The notes beneath the pieces were generated by a model that worked only from the letters and a program-made list of their open reading frames with translations, searched no databases and was not told where the DNA came from. Positions 1 to 8,717 of a stretch of DNA of 20,860 bases are shown piece by piece. Within the stretch, counting starts at the first letter, position 1. Each line of letters begins with the position of its first letter. The stretch is from the NCBI GenBank assembly GCA_001310555.1, contig BAXO01000090.1, positions 1-20,860 on the forward strand, in the 5' to 3' direction. The position numbers and the translations under genes were made by a program. Source of the stretch: Bacillus sp. JCM 19058 (GTDB lineage: Bacteria > Bacillota > Bacilli > Bacillales_H > Bacillaceae_D).

Positions 1-859
1 AAACAGGCTATGAGCTCAAATCGGCACCGCGGAAAGGCTACCGGTTAATTAAACGGAGCGATGGAATCGAGGCGCATGAGATCAAGCTTCATTTAGATAC
101 GGACCGAATTGGACAAGTAATTCAATATTATGAATCGCTTCCAACGACACAGGCGATTGCCCGTAGCCTTGCGCAAGAGGGGGCTCACGAAGGGACGGTC
201 GTCGTAGCAAATGAACAGACAGCAGGAAAAGGACGGTTAGGACGAAGGTGGCATTCGCGTGCCGGCACAAGTATTTCGATGAGCTTGATCCTTAGGCCGC
301 AGCTGCCACCGCAAAAAACACCGCAGCTCACCTTATTGACAGCTGTTGCCCTCGTACGAGCACTGAAGCAAGAAACGGGCATTCAAGCGGAAATTAAGTG
401 GCCGAATGACCTGCTGTGCCAAGGAAAAAAAAGTTGTCGGCATCCTAACAGAAATACAGGCTGATCCCGATATTGTTCATGCTGCGATTATCGGTGTTGG
501 AATGAACGTTAATCAGAAAAGCGAAGATTTTCCCGCTGAGATTAAAGACTTGGCGACTTCTCTTGCTGCTATAAAAGGGCAATCGTTGCGGCGCGCCCCG
601 ATTGTAGCTGCTTTTTTTTAACGAGTTCGAATGGCTCTATGATGAATATTTACAAAACGGATTTCAAATGATTCGTCCGTTGTGGGAAGCTCATTCCAAC
701 AGTTTGGGAACGTACGTTTATGCGAGAACACCCCATAAAGTTATTTACGGTTTTGCTAAAGGAATTACAGACGACGGTGTACTACTCATCGAGGATGAAG
801 ATGGCGTCACCCATTCCATTTATTCGGCAGACATTCAAATTACTCGGCAAAGCGAATAG
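1..859 (+). CDS. birA: BirA, biotin-protein ligase / biotin operon repressor (5' end outside window; two frame breaks)
   Basis: BirA activates biotin to biotinyl-AMP and transfers it to biotin-dependent carboxylases; the two-domain form also represses biotin genes. The frame is open from base 3 and the start lies outside the window. The first residues (GYELKSAPRKGYRL) look like the wing of the N-terminal winged-helix domain, so this is the DNA-binding type. The ligase domain shows the biotinyl-AMP loop AGKGRLGRRWHS, the KWPNDL motif, IGVGMNVNQ, and a C-terminal SH3-like part ending at TAG 857-859. The reading frame breaks twice, at the 8-A run 425-432 and the 8-T run 612-619. Removing one base from each restores one continuous BirA sequence, so I treat them as likely sequence errors. 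It is followed by the pan operon, as in B. subtilis. The family call is firm. Confidence 0.93.
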
Positions 860-864
860 AAATC

Positions 865-873
865 TGTTATACT
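865..873 (+). promoter_or_regulatory. Candidate extended -10 promoter for panBCD
   Basis: TGTTATACT gives a TG-N-TATACT extended -10 element just after the birA stop. No good -35 is visible at the usual spacing. Transcription would start near 880, leaving a leader of about 230 bases before panB. The same nine bases occur upstream of dnaD. Confidence 0.45.
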
Positions 874-877
874 GATG

Positions 878-970
878 GCGATGGGCGGTATCCGCAGCGA
901 ACTGCACCGTCGCAAGGTAAAAATATACATTAAGCTCGGATCTGCCTTGATCTAATACGACTGGGACAGA
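878..970 (+). promoter_or_regulatory. Candidate tandem pan-motif RNA in the panB leader
   Basis: Two small stem-loops of similar design follow each other. In the first, 878-884 (GCGATGG) pairs with 907-913 (CCGTCGC), A906 is bulged, and 885-886 pairs with 904-905. In the second, 941-944 (TCTG) pairs with 967-970 (CAGA), A966 is bulged, and 945-947 pairs with 963-965. Just inside the 3' arm the two copies share the similar sequences CGAACTG and CGACTG. The pan RNA motif is known as a stem with conserved bulged adenosines, often in two copies, upstream of pantothenate genes. The position fits exactly. I cannot run a covariance model, so the family name is an inference. Confidence 0.5.
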
Positions 971-1027
971 GGGATTCATAAACAGAACGTGCGCCTCCCT
1001 ACTAGCATGAGGTGTATTTCCTATTCT

Positions 1028-1057
1028 ATCCTTCTTATCATGGCAAAGAAGGATTTT
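1028..1057 (+). terminator. Possible attenuator hairpin in the panB leader
   Basis: ATCCTTCTT at 1028-1036 pairs perfectly with AAGAAGGAT at 1046-1054 across a 9-base loop and runs into TTTT (1054-1057). The stem is AT-rich and the T tract short, so on its own it would be a weak terminator. Between the candidate pan RNA and panB it could act as a regulated stop. Confidence 0.4.
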
Positions 1058-1080
1058 GTGCGTGGCTGTTTCGATGAAGC

Positions 1081-1100
1081 CCTCCTTAAAAAAAAGGAGG
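1081..1100 (+). promoter_or_regulatory. Hairpin that hides the panB ribosome-binding site
   Basis: CCTCCTT (1081-1087) is the exact complement of the panB Shine-Dalgarno sequence AAGGAGG (1094-1100), with a six-A loop between. The start codon ATG is at 1108, 7 bases after the SD. If the hairpin forms in the mRNA it masks the SD completely, which would suit translational control of the pan operon. Confidence 0.6.
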
Positions 1101-1107
1101 AAAAATC

Positions 1108-1944
1108 ATGAAGATGTTTACTAAGTTTCAAAAAATGAAGGACAATGGCGAAAGGATAGCGATGATTACGGCTTATGATGCACCATCTGCTCAGCTTGTT
1201 GAGCAAGCTGGGGTCGATCTAATTCTCGTTGGCGATTCGGTCGGGATGGTCGTTCTCGGTTACGATTCAACGATTCCAGTCACCGTCGATGACATCATTT
1301 TGCATACAAAGGCGGTGAAGCGTGGAGCAAAATCGACGTTTATAGTGGCCGATATGCCGTTTCTTAGCCACCATACGAGCCTTGAAAATACGTTTAGCAA
1401 TGCCCGCAAAATTATGCAGGAAGCTGGTGCAGATGCGCTTAAGCTTGAAGGCGCAGGCACAGTAATCGAAACGATTGCTGCCCTGACAAGTGCAGGAATT
1501 CCCATTGTCGGTCATCTCGGCTTAACTCCGCAATCGGTTGGTGTCTTGGGCGGCTACCGTGTGCAAGGAAAAGAGCCAGAAAGTGCACAACAACTACTGG
1601 AGGACGCAAAAGCCATTGAAGCAGCAGGAGCCTTTGCACTTGTAGTTGAATGTGTGCCAAAGCAATTGGGCAAACTTCTTGCTGAGCAGCTGAATATTCC
1701 GGTAATAGGAATCGGTGCGGGAGCAGGAACCGACGGACAAGTGCTCGTTTACCACGATCTGATCGGCTACGGAAATGGGCATGTCCCAAAGTTTGTAAAA
1801 GCCTATGCGCAAATCTCGGAAACGATTGAAACAGCAGTCGCTGATTATGTAAAAGAGGTAAAGGAACAGCAATTTCCAGAAGAAAGCCACAGCTTTACAA
1901 TGAAGCAAGAGGCTGCCGTTAAGTTGTATGGGGGAAACAGTTAA
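1108..1944 (+). CDS. panB: PanB, 3-methyl-2-oxobutanoate hydroxymethyltransferase
   Basis: PanB makes ketopantoate from 2-oxoisovalerate and 5,10-methylene-tetrahydrofolate, the first committed step of pantothenate and CoA synthesis in the cytosol. The 278-residue frame is intact and of normal family length. Visible family motifs are [34 protein letters not shown] and VADMPFLS (metal and substrate site), [16 protein letters not shown] and [18 protein letters not shown]. The start ATG follows a perfect AAGGAGG at 7-base spacing. Its stop shares one base with the panC start (TAATG), which implies translational coupling in a panB-panC-panD operon. The SD is paired in a predicted hairpin (1081-1100). 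Confidence 0.97.
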   Translation: MKMFTKFQKMKDNGERIAMITAYDAPSAQLVEQAGVDLILVGDSVGMVVLGYDSTIPVTVDDIILHTKAVKRGAKSTFIVADMPFLSHHTSLENTFSNARKIMQEAGADALKLEGAGTVIETIAALTSAGIPIVGHLGLTPQSVGVLGGYRVQGKEPESAQQLLEDAKAIEAAGAFALVVECVPKQLGKLLAEQLNIPVIGIGAGAGTDGQVLVYHDLIGYGNGHVPKFVKAYAQISETIETAVADYVKEVKEQQFPEESHSFTMKQEAAVKLYGGNS

Positions 1945-2811
1945 TGCGGAAAATATCGACAGTCAAAGAGCTACAGGAGCGGTTGCCGAAGTTAAAAATA
2001 AAAAGCAGGATATCGGCTTTGTTCCGACGATGGGCTTTTTGCACGAAGGGCACCTTTCCTTGTTAAAGCAGGCTAAAGCTGAAAATGATTTCGTCATTCT
2101 GAGCATATTTGTGAATCCGTTACAGTTTGGACCGGACGAGGATTTTGAACGATATCCGCGCGATATCCAGCGAGACGAGCAGCTTGCTGAAGAAGTCGGA
2201 GCTGATATACTGTTTTACCCGACGATCGAGGAAATGTACCCCGGTGAGCTAAAGGTCGGGATCGATGTGAAAAAGGGGACCGATGTTTTATGTGGCAAGA
2301 GTCGTCCTGGACATTTTAACGGAGTGGCAACGGTTGTTTTAAAGCTGTTTATGCTTACCCAGGCGGATCGAGCTACTTTGGGCAAAAGGATGCTCAGCAA
2401 GTGGCCGTCATTCGCAATTTGACCGATACATTTTTCCTGCCGGTGGAGGTTATCACTTGTCCGATTATAAGGGAGACAAACGGCTGGCACGGAGCTCGCG
2501 CAATGTCTATTTAAGCGAAGCGGAGAAGCTCGAAGCCCCTTATCTTTACAAAGCTTTGCAGCTAGGGGCAGCATTGATTTCAGCTGGCGAGCGGTCCAGC
2601 GAGAAAATTAAAGCAGTCATTCGTGCCGAGCTTCAATTGCTGACAAACGGGCAGACGGATTATGTCGAGGTGTTGAGCTATCCTGGACTCGAAACCCATG
2701 AACAGCTTGAAGGGACAAATGTTCTTCTTGGCGTATCAATTCGAAAAAGCGCGTTTGATTGACAATATCATTGTCGAGGTAAATCAAACAGAGGAAGAGA
2801 GGAATAAATGA
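1944..2811 (+). CDS. panC: PanC, pantoate-beta-alanine ligase (four frame breaks)
   Basis: PanC joins pantoate and beta-alanine with ATP to give pantothenate. I start it at ATG 1944, one base overlapping the panB stop, giving an N-terminus [17 protein letters not shown]; a longer frame starting at 1928 is in the wrong phase for that segment. Key motifs are [16 protein letters not shown] (nucleotide-binding HIGH-like), [34 protein letters not shown] and RSSRNVYLS. The frame breaks near 1994-2004 (short A runs), 2371-2374, 2479-2485 and 2741-2749. Correcting each gives a protein near 289 residues, close to family length, ending in [10 protein letters not shown] plus a short tail. The stop TGA 2809-2811 overlaps the panD start. 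I see likely sequence errors rather than a dead gene, since the flanking enzymes are conserved. Confidence 0.92.
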
Positions 2812-3193
2812 TGTTTCGGACGATGATGAAAGCAAAAATACATCGGGCACGCGTCACGGAATCCAATTTGCATTATGTTGGCAGTATTACGATTGATGAG
2901 ACATTATCGACGCAGTCGATATTGCCGAAAATGAAAAGGTGCAAATTGTGAATAATAATAATGGCGCCCGATTTGAAACCTATGTCATTAAAGGCCCGAG
3001 AGGCAGCGGTATTTGCTGTCTAAACGGAGCGGCAGCAAGGCTTGTGCAGGAAGGCGATGTCATTATCATTATTTCCTACGCTTTAATTGCTGAAGAGAAC
3101 GTCAGCAGCCATCAGCCGACAGTCGCGATCATGGATGAACAAAACCGAATTGTTGATTTAATAGGAACTGAACCAGCTTCTACCGTACGATAA
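2811..3193 (+). CDS. panD: PanD, aspartate 1-decarboxylase (one frame break)
   Basis: PanD makes beta-alanine from aspartate, supplying the second substrate of PanC. It is made as a proenzyme that cleaves itself between Gly and Ser to form the pyruvoyl cofactor; the cleavage site is visible in [10 protein letters not shown]. Further on are [14 protein letters not shown] and [20 protein letters not shown], all typical. The start is one of two adjacent ATG codons (2808 or 2811), overlapping the panC stop. The frame breaks once around 2901-2911, where one base is missing; after correction the protein is about 127 residues, normal for PanD. It closes the pan operon and a strong terminator follows at 3205. 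Confidence 0.94.
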
Positions 3194-3204
3194 AGTCGCA
3201 TATT

Positions 3205-3250
3205 CCCCTTCCCTTCGATGAAAACTAAATCAGAAGGGAGGGGTTTTTTT
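3205..3250 (+). terminator. Rho-independent terminator after panD; its 3' arm carries the next gene's SD
   Basis: CCCCTTCCCTTC (3205-3216) pairs with GAAGGGAGGGG (3233-3243) with one bulged T, followed by seven T (3244-3250). This is a strong intrinsic terminator for panBCD. The 3' arm contains GGGAGG, the only plausible SD for the ATG at 3252, so the two signals overlap. Confidence 0.85.
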
Positions 3251-3251
3251 A

Positions 3252-4229
3252 ATGGAACATTGGTTCAGCGCTTGGAACAAGCTTTATCAGGATCTTGAGC
3301 AGAAATGGAGTATGATTTCCGAGCAGGAGCAAAACAGCCAATTGCAGCTGTTAGAAAAATCGACCGAGGCTGTGCTCGACGTTTGGGGGAAAATGGACGA
3401 GCAACTGGCACTATTAAAAGAAAAAAATGTCAGACAAGCTGCCACGGGAAGGCTATCACTCTGCTGGGACGACTTATTATCGACTTGAAATGTTTGAAGA
3501 GGCAGCCAAAGCCCTTTCCATCGAAAGGGCTCACGGCCAAAAGGATGAGCTTCGTCTCCTTTATTTGGCCTATGCTTATTTGTTTAACAAACAAAAAATA
3601 AAAGCTTCCGAGCAATTTCTTTTTTTTGCTGCAAACGAGTAGAGACAATTGGATTCGCCATTTTGCATATATCGGTATAGGTTGCTGGCACATGCAGAAA
3701 GGAAGGACGGATCAAGCGATCGCTTCTTTTGAACGAGCAAACACTCTTACCGCAAATCCAGATGTAGTGTATAATTTAGGGGTATGCCATTATACAGTGA
3801 ATAACTTTGCTATCGCTAAAGACTATTTTGAGCAGTCGCTCCAATTCTTTTCTGAAGACGGAGAGGCCTGCTATTTACTCGGGTGCTGCGAGTGGGAGCT
3901 TGGCTACAAGGAGCGGGCACTTGAAGCGTGGATGATGAGCCTTCAGCTGTTGCACACTCCTGCTGCGTTGCAGTCACTTGCCTTTGTATGCGAATGGCAC
4001 GGGTACCATTTGGCGGCTATTCATTGCTATCAAAGGCTTAAGAAGCTTCATTCAAGCCAAGTCGATTGGCTGCATGGGTTAGCATGGAACTATGCGCTGC
4101 TCGATAATGTTGAAGAAGCGAACCGTTATTTTCAGGAGCTATTTTTTTATTGAGCCTCACCATAAAAAGGCGAATCATTCCCTTGCGTGGTTGAACGAGG
4201 TTTGGCATAAAAAGCTTCCCGAGCGTTAG
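3252..4229 (+). CDS. Tetratricopeptide-repeat protein of unknown function (three frame breaks)
   Basis: The predicted product is about 325 residues with no signal peptide or membrane segment, so probably cytosolic. The N-terminal 55 residues are acidic and coiled-coil-like. From about residue 130 there are at least three TPR-like units, seen as GRTDQAIASFERA, NPDVVYNLGVCHYTVNNFA plus AKDYFEQSL, and GEACYLLGCCEWELGYKERAL. TPRs usually mediate protein-protein contacts; no catalytic motif is visible. The frame breaks at the A7 run 3421-3427, the T8 run 3620-3627 and the T7 run 4142-4148; removing one base at each joins the pieces. It ends at TAG 4227-4229, 10 bases before dinG, and is probably cotranscribed with it. 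The partner and role are not known from sequence. Confidence 0.8.
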
Positions 4230-4239
4230 AGGTGTTAAA

Positions 4240-7070
4240 ATGTTGGAACGTTATGTCGTTGTCGATTTAGAAACAACCGGGCATTCGGTCGAGCAAGGAG
4301 ATCGAATCATTCAGATCGGTGCTATCGTGATAGAAGGTGGAGAAATTATTGAACGATTTGCCTCCTATGTCAATCCGCAGGCACCGATCCCGCCATTTAT
4401 TAGAGAACTTACAGGAATATCAGATGCAGTAGTTAGCGATGCACCGCCTTTTGCCGAATTAGTTCCGCTGCTTCTGCCAATGCTTGAGCAGTCTTATTTT
4501 GTCGCACATAATGCCGAGTTCGATTTGTTGTTCTTACAGCGACAGTTAGAAAATGAAGGGTATCAGCTTCATTCTTTACCGGTTTTGGACACGGTCGAAT
4601 TGTCTCGAATTCTTTATCCCGAGCAGGAAAGCTATAAGCTCGGCGATTTGGCTGAACAGCTCGATATTGCTCATGAACGACCGCATCAGGCAGATAGTGA
4701 TGCTGAGGTTACGGGACTTCTTTTTTGCTGCAGCTGAAAAAGCTTTCGCAGTTGCCTTTGCTTACATTGCAGCAGCTCATCCCGCTGTCACGTCGCTTTC
4801 GGAGCGATTTGGAGCTTGTGCTTCAGCCGCTCATCACAAAAAAAATAACAAAAAAACGAAACGAATGAACAAACATATGATTGCTACCGGCAACTTGCGC
4901 TCAAACGAATCGCACTCACGCAGCAAGACAAAGAAGCTGGGCGAAAAGTACCAACCTTTCAGACAAGTAAGCACCAACTATTCGTCGACGGAGGTACGAT
5001 GGAGGCGGCTTTTTCCCGGTTTGAAATGAGGGACGGGCAAAGGAAGATGATGGAAGAAGTCGATCATTGCTTTCATCAATTTCAGCATGCTTTAATTGAA
5101 GCAGGGACCGGCACCGGCAAGTCGTTGGCTTATTTTCTTCCATCTGCCTTTTATGCAATCGAATGCGGAAATCCTGTCGTTATTAGTACACAAACGATTC
5201 CGTTGCAGGATCAGCTATTAACACGGGATTTGCCATTGCTGGAACAAATGCTGCCATTTTCGCTGCGGGTCGCAGTACTAAAAGGTCGCAGTCACTACTT
5301 GTGCTTGCGGAAATTTGAACAATCCTTGCTGTCAATTGAAAATGATACATACGATGTTATTCTAGCCAAAGCCCAAATTCTCATCTGGATAACAGAAACA
5401 GAAACCGGTGATGTTGAAGAATTAAATCTTCCTTCCGGTGGCAGAAGCTTTTGGTATGATGTACAAAGCGACTCCGTCTCCGATATCGGTCGTTACAGCC
5501 CTTGGTTTTCCCGCTGCTATTATCACCGTGCTAAACGGAGGGCGTTAGAAGCACATGTGATCATTACGAATCATGCTCTGCTCTTTACCGACCTTGTGCA
5601 AAATCAACAGCTGCTGCCAAGCTATAGTCATGCTGTAATTGATGAAGCCCATCATTTTGAAACGGCCGCTAGCGATCATTTAGGCATTAAAACCGACTAT
5701 ATAACATTTTCCTATTTGTGGCAGCGAATCGGCGTCACAAGGGAGGACGGAATGCTCGGCCATCTGCATCGTATGCTGAGCAAATTTGATTTACAAAGGG
5801 ACGTAAATTTTGAGAGAATTGAACAAAGGCTATCTGCGGCCAAGGACGAAACAGACGAGCTGTTTCGAATGCTTCACAGCTATGTATACAAAAAAAAGCA
5901 AAGCGACGGCGACCGATGTTGGTCGAATTCGCTTCCGTTACGAAAGTTATCAGGAAAACGGTCCGCTTTGGCAGGCTGTACTTGAGTGCACGATGCGGGC
6001 GCATGCGGAAACAAAGGAAATAAGTCGCCTACTTTCGCACGCAGTAACCGTTCTATCCGGTCCAAAGACGAGCTCAGTTTTGGTGACCGCGGGCTTCTCG
6101 CCGACTTTGAAGCAGCACTTCTCATGCTTCATGAGGCAGATGAACAGTTGTATCAGCTCCTGCTCGAATACGATCCAGATCATGTATACTGGATTGAAAT
6201 CGAACCGCGGGGAGCGAGAAACGCCACCTATTTGTTTAGTAAACCGATAGACGTTTCTTTGCGCCTTGCTGACGAGTTTTTTTGCAAAGAAAAAGAGTGT
6301 TATTTTAACATCAGCGACTTTGGCCATTAACGATTCGTTTGATTACCAAGTGAACCGTCTCGGCCTCGAAGATTTCGGTGTTCATACTTGCACGATTCCA
6401 TCACCGTTTTCTTATAAGGAGCAGGTTAAGCTTCTGCTTCCTTCCGATATTCCGGCGATTAATCAAGTGACTGAACAACAGTTTGCTGAGGATATTGCGA
6501 TCAAAATTTGGCGAATTGCTGATGAAACGAAGGGAAAAATGCTCGTACTATTTACAGCTTACGACATGCTAAAAACCGTCTTTCAGCATGTGAAAGATCT
6601 GAATCAAGATCAAACATTGCAGACGATTGGCCAAGGAATAACTAGTGGCAGTCGAGCAAAGCTAATGAAGTCGTTTAAGCAATACGAGCACGCGATCTTA
6701 TTTGGAACGAGCAGCTTTTGGGAGGGGGTTGACCTTCCGGGAAATGAACTCCAGAACCTGGTTATAGTCCGATTGCCGTTTACTCCGCCCGATCAACTTG
6801 CTGCAAGCTCAGCTGGAACGGGCAAAGGAGGAGGGACGAAACCCTTTTATGGACATATCTTTGCCGCAAGCGATCATTCGTTTTAAGCAAGGGTTTGGAC
6901 GATTGATTCGCACGACCTACGATCAAGGCTGCGTATTTGTGTTTGACCGTCGTATTTCAACGGCACGCTACGGAAAACGGTTTATCCGCTCGTTACCGGA
7001 CGTCCCAGTATACGAAGGGAAATTTGAAACATTGCTTGAAAAGCACGCTGCTGTTCAGCAAAAGAGGTGA
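4240..7070 (+). CDS. dinG: DinG-family protein with N-terminal DnaQ-like exonuclease domain (six frame breaks)
   Basis: Residues 1 to about 165 form a DEDD 3'-5' exonuclease: VVDLETTG (Exo I), VAHNAEFDLLFL (Exo II) and HERPHQADSDAE (Exo III with H-x4-D). The rest is an XPD/DinG-like superfamily 2 helicase: Walker A EAGTGTGKSLAY (about 5098), DEAH box at 5641-5652, LTSATLA, FGTSSFWEGVDLPG, and FKQGFGRLIRT (motif VI). The four-cysteine iron-sulfur cluster of E. coli DinG is not complete: in the relevant region I see only C in HYLCLRKF and C in SRCYYHRAKR. This matches the Staphylococcus-type DinG, which lacks the cluster. The corrected length is about 943 residues, close to B. subtilis DinG (YpvA). 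Frame breaks: 4721-4726, 4850-4856, 5890-5897, about 6058-6065, 6277-6283, about 6794-6798. It is followed after 5 bases by the amidohydrolase gene. Confidence 0.93.
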
Positions 7071-7075
7071 GTTTG

Positions 7076-8435
7076 ATGTTAATAACAAATGTCGCGATCG
7101 TAACGATGAGAGAAGAATTGCCGCTCATTGAAAATGGCTATGTCGTAATTAAGGACGGGCATTTTGACAAGGTTGAGGCAGGTGAGCCTCTGCGAAGGCG
7201 CGTGCTGCAGCCAGCCGCTTGCTCGATGGGCGCGGTAAATGCTAATGCCGGGAATGGTGAACACGCACGGACATATAGGAATGTCATTATTAAGGGGACA
7301 TTCCGACGATTTGCCACTACAGCAATGGCTGGATACAAAAATGTGGCCGTTTGAAGCGAAGCAGGATTTAGCTGCAGTCAAAGCTGGCAGAGAGTTAGCG
7401 TTAGCAGAAATGATCAAGACCGGTACGACGACTTTTCTGGAAATGTACCATTTGTTTATGAATGAACTGGCCGAGGATATTGAGCGAGTTGGGGTGAGGG
7501 CGACACTAATGCGTTCAATGATCGGTCTTTGTCCGCGCGAGGAGCAGGACGAAAAACTTGCCGAAGCAACAAATTTTGCGAAATCATGGCATCAGCGGGC
7601 AAACGGACGAATCCAGACGATGATGGCTCCACACGCCCCCTATACATGTCCACCTGACTTTATTGAGCGAATAGTGGCAGTAGCGTCTGAGCTCGATATT
7701 CCCGTACATATGCATTTAGCCGAAACGAGAGCGGAAGTTCAGGAGCATGTCAAGAAATTTGGTCGCCATCCACTCGTGCATCTAGAAGAGCTCGACGTAT
7801 TAGAGGACATTCCTTGGCTGCTGGCTCATGCCGTTCATATAAATCAAGCCGAAATTGAGCTATTAAGCCGGTACTCTATTGCTGTTAGCCACAATCCAAA
7901 CAGCAATTTAAAATTAGGCTCTGGCATTGCACCGATTCAGCAAATGGTTGAAGCAGGGGTTCTTGTTGCCTTAGGGACCGATAGTGTTGCTGCCAATAAC
8001 TCATTAGATTTATTTGAAGAGATGCGTACAGCGGTCTTTCTACAAAAAGGTATCGCTGAAAATCCGGCGATTTTGCCTGCTGGCACTGCCTTGCAAATGG
8101 CTACATTAAAAGGAGCGGAGGCCCTTCAGTTCCACAATGTTGGTAAAATCGAGAAAGGCTGGCAAGCCGATTTTATTATGATCGAGCCGAGAGCGCCCCA
8201 CCTTCAGCCGCGGCAGCATATTCAATCACACCTCGTCTACGCGGCCAAAGGATCAGATGTAACCGATGTTTATGTTCAAGGTCGGCCACTTTTGGAAAAC
8301 GGCGAACTGCTGACGCTAGATGAAGAAAAAAAATATTGGCTGAAGCGAACCACCAATATGGGCGGATTAATAAAATCCTGCACAGAGCCGGTGCAGGATA
8401 CAGTGAGGTGTGAGCGGGAGAATTATTTAGTATGA
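7076..8435 (+). CDS. MtaD-like amidohydrolase (5'-methylthioadenosine / S-adenosylhomocysteine deaminase family; two frame breaks)
   Basis: This metal-dependent amidohydrolase of about 452 residues belongs to the TrzN/AtzA/MtaD group, which deaminates methylthioadenosine or S-adenosylhomocysteine or related rings. The metal and substrate ligands are visible: NTHGHIGMSLLRG (HxH), APHAPYTCP, HMHLAETRAEVQEH, LAHAVHIN, SHNPNSNLKLGSG and LGTDSVAANNSLDLFEEM. The start is ATG 7076 behind AGAGGTG, 5 bases after the dinG stop; GTG 7067 would overlap dinG. The frame breaks near 7183-7190 and 7236-7239, each lacking one base; between them the corrected reading is SAKARAAASRLLDGRGK. The last 25 residues run over an inverted repeat that serves the opposite strand. 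The precise substrate cannot be told from sequence. The gene is not in this position in B. subtilis. Confidence 0.87.
8372..8399 (-). terminator. Minus-strand intrinsic terminator inside the 3' end of the amidohydrolase gene
   Basis: ATCCTGCAC (8375-8383) and GTGCAGGAT (8391-8399) form a perfect 9-bp stem with a 7-base loop. Read on the minus strand it is followed by TTTTATT, as in an intrinsic terminator; on the plus strand no T tract follows. It lies 23 bases past the stop of the small minus-strand ORF at 8423-8602. Confidence 0.65.
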
Positions 8436-8602
8436 TTATCGCTTCTGCTTACTTGCTCGAAAAGAGCGGGGAATCGGGTCTGTCGAAGCGTTAATGGCAT
8501 CAATTCATGCCATTCCAGTCCCTCCCGTTTCATTAGGGCGAGCTGCTGTTTTGTTTGCTGAAAAAGCTCTGCTGTTGAGAGCTTTGATTGCTTAGCAGTC
8601 AT
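8423..8602 (-). CDS. Putative small protein, 59 residues, unknown function
   Basis: A short minus-strand frame runs from ATG (8602-8600) to TAA (8425-8423). The product begins MTAKQSKLSTAELFQQTK and contains KREGLEWHELMPLTLRQTR: hydrophilic, helix-prone, no signal or membrane segment, no family that I recognise. Support comes from context: AAAGGGGG (8622-8615) lies 12 bases upstream of this ATG, or 5 bases before another ATG at 8609 that would need a one-base correction to join the frame; a perfect terminator hairpin with T tract follows the stop on the same strand; TATACT, a good -10 hexamer, reads on the minus strand at about 8640-8635. It overlaps the 3' end of the amidohydrolase gene tail to tail by 13 bases. 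Alternatively the region could be a non-coding RNA. Confidence 0.5.
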   Translation of the reverse strand: MTAKQSKLSTAELFQQTKQQLALMKREGLEWHELMPLTLRQTRFPALFEQVSRSDNHTK

Positions 8603-8717
8603 TGCTCATATTCGCCCCCTTTCTTTGTGTAGTACTAGTATAGCCGCGAAGAGCTGAGCTATGTTTAGTAATACTTGTCGCCCTTAGCAGCATAGCGGAG
8701 AAATTGGAGGACTTATG

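Noticed and set aside
425..432. Programmed frameshifting or transcriptional slippage at A8/T8 runs
   Set aside because: Breaks occur in nearly every gene, also at sites without runs, and lack the stimulatory elements of programmed shifts; error is the simpler explanation.
1439..1908. Long minus-strand open frames within panB
   Set aside because: panB is clearly coding on plus with all motifs; the reverse frames have no SD and look like shadows.
1928..1946. panC start at 1928
   Set aside because: It lies in the panB end and reads the N-terminus out of phase; ATG 1944 gives the expected PanC N-terminus and a one-base TAATG overlap.
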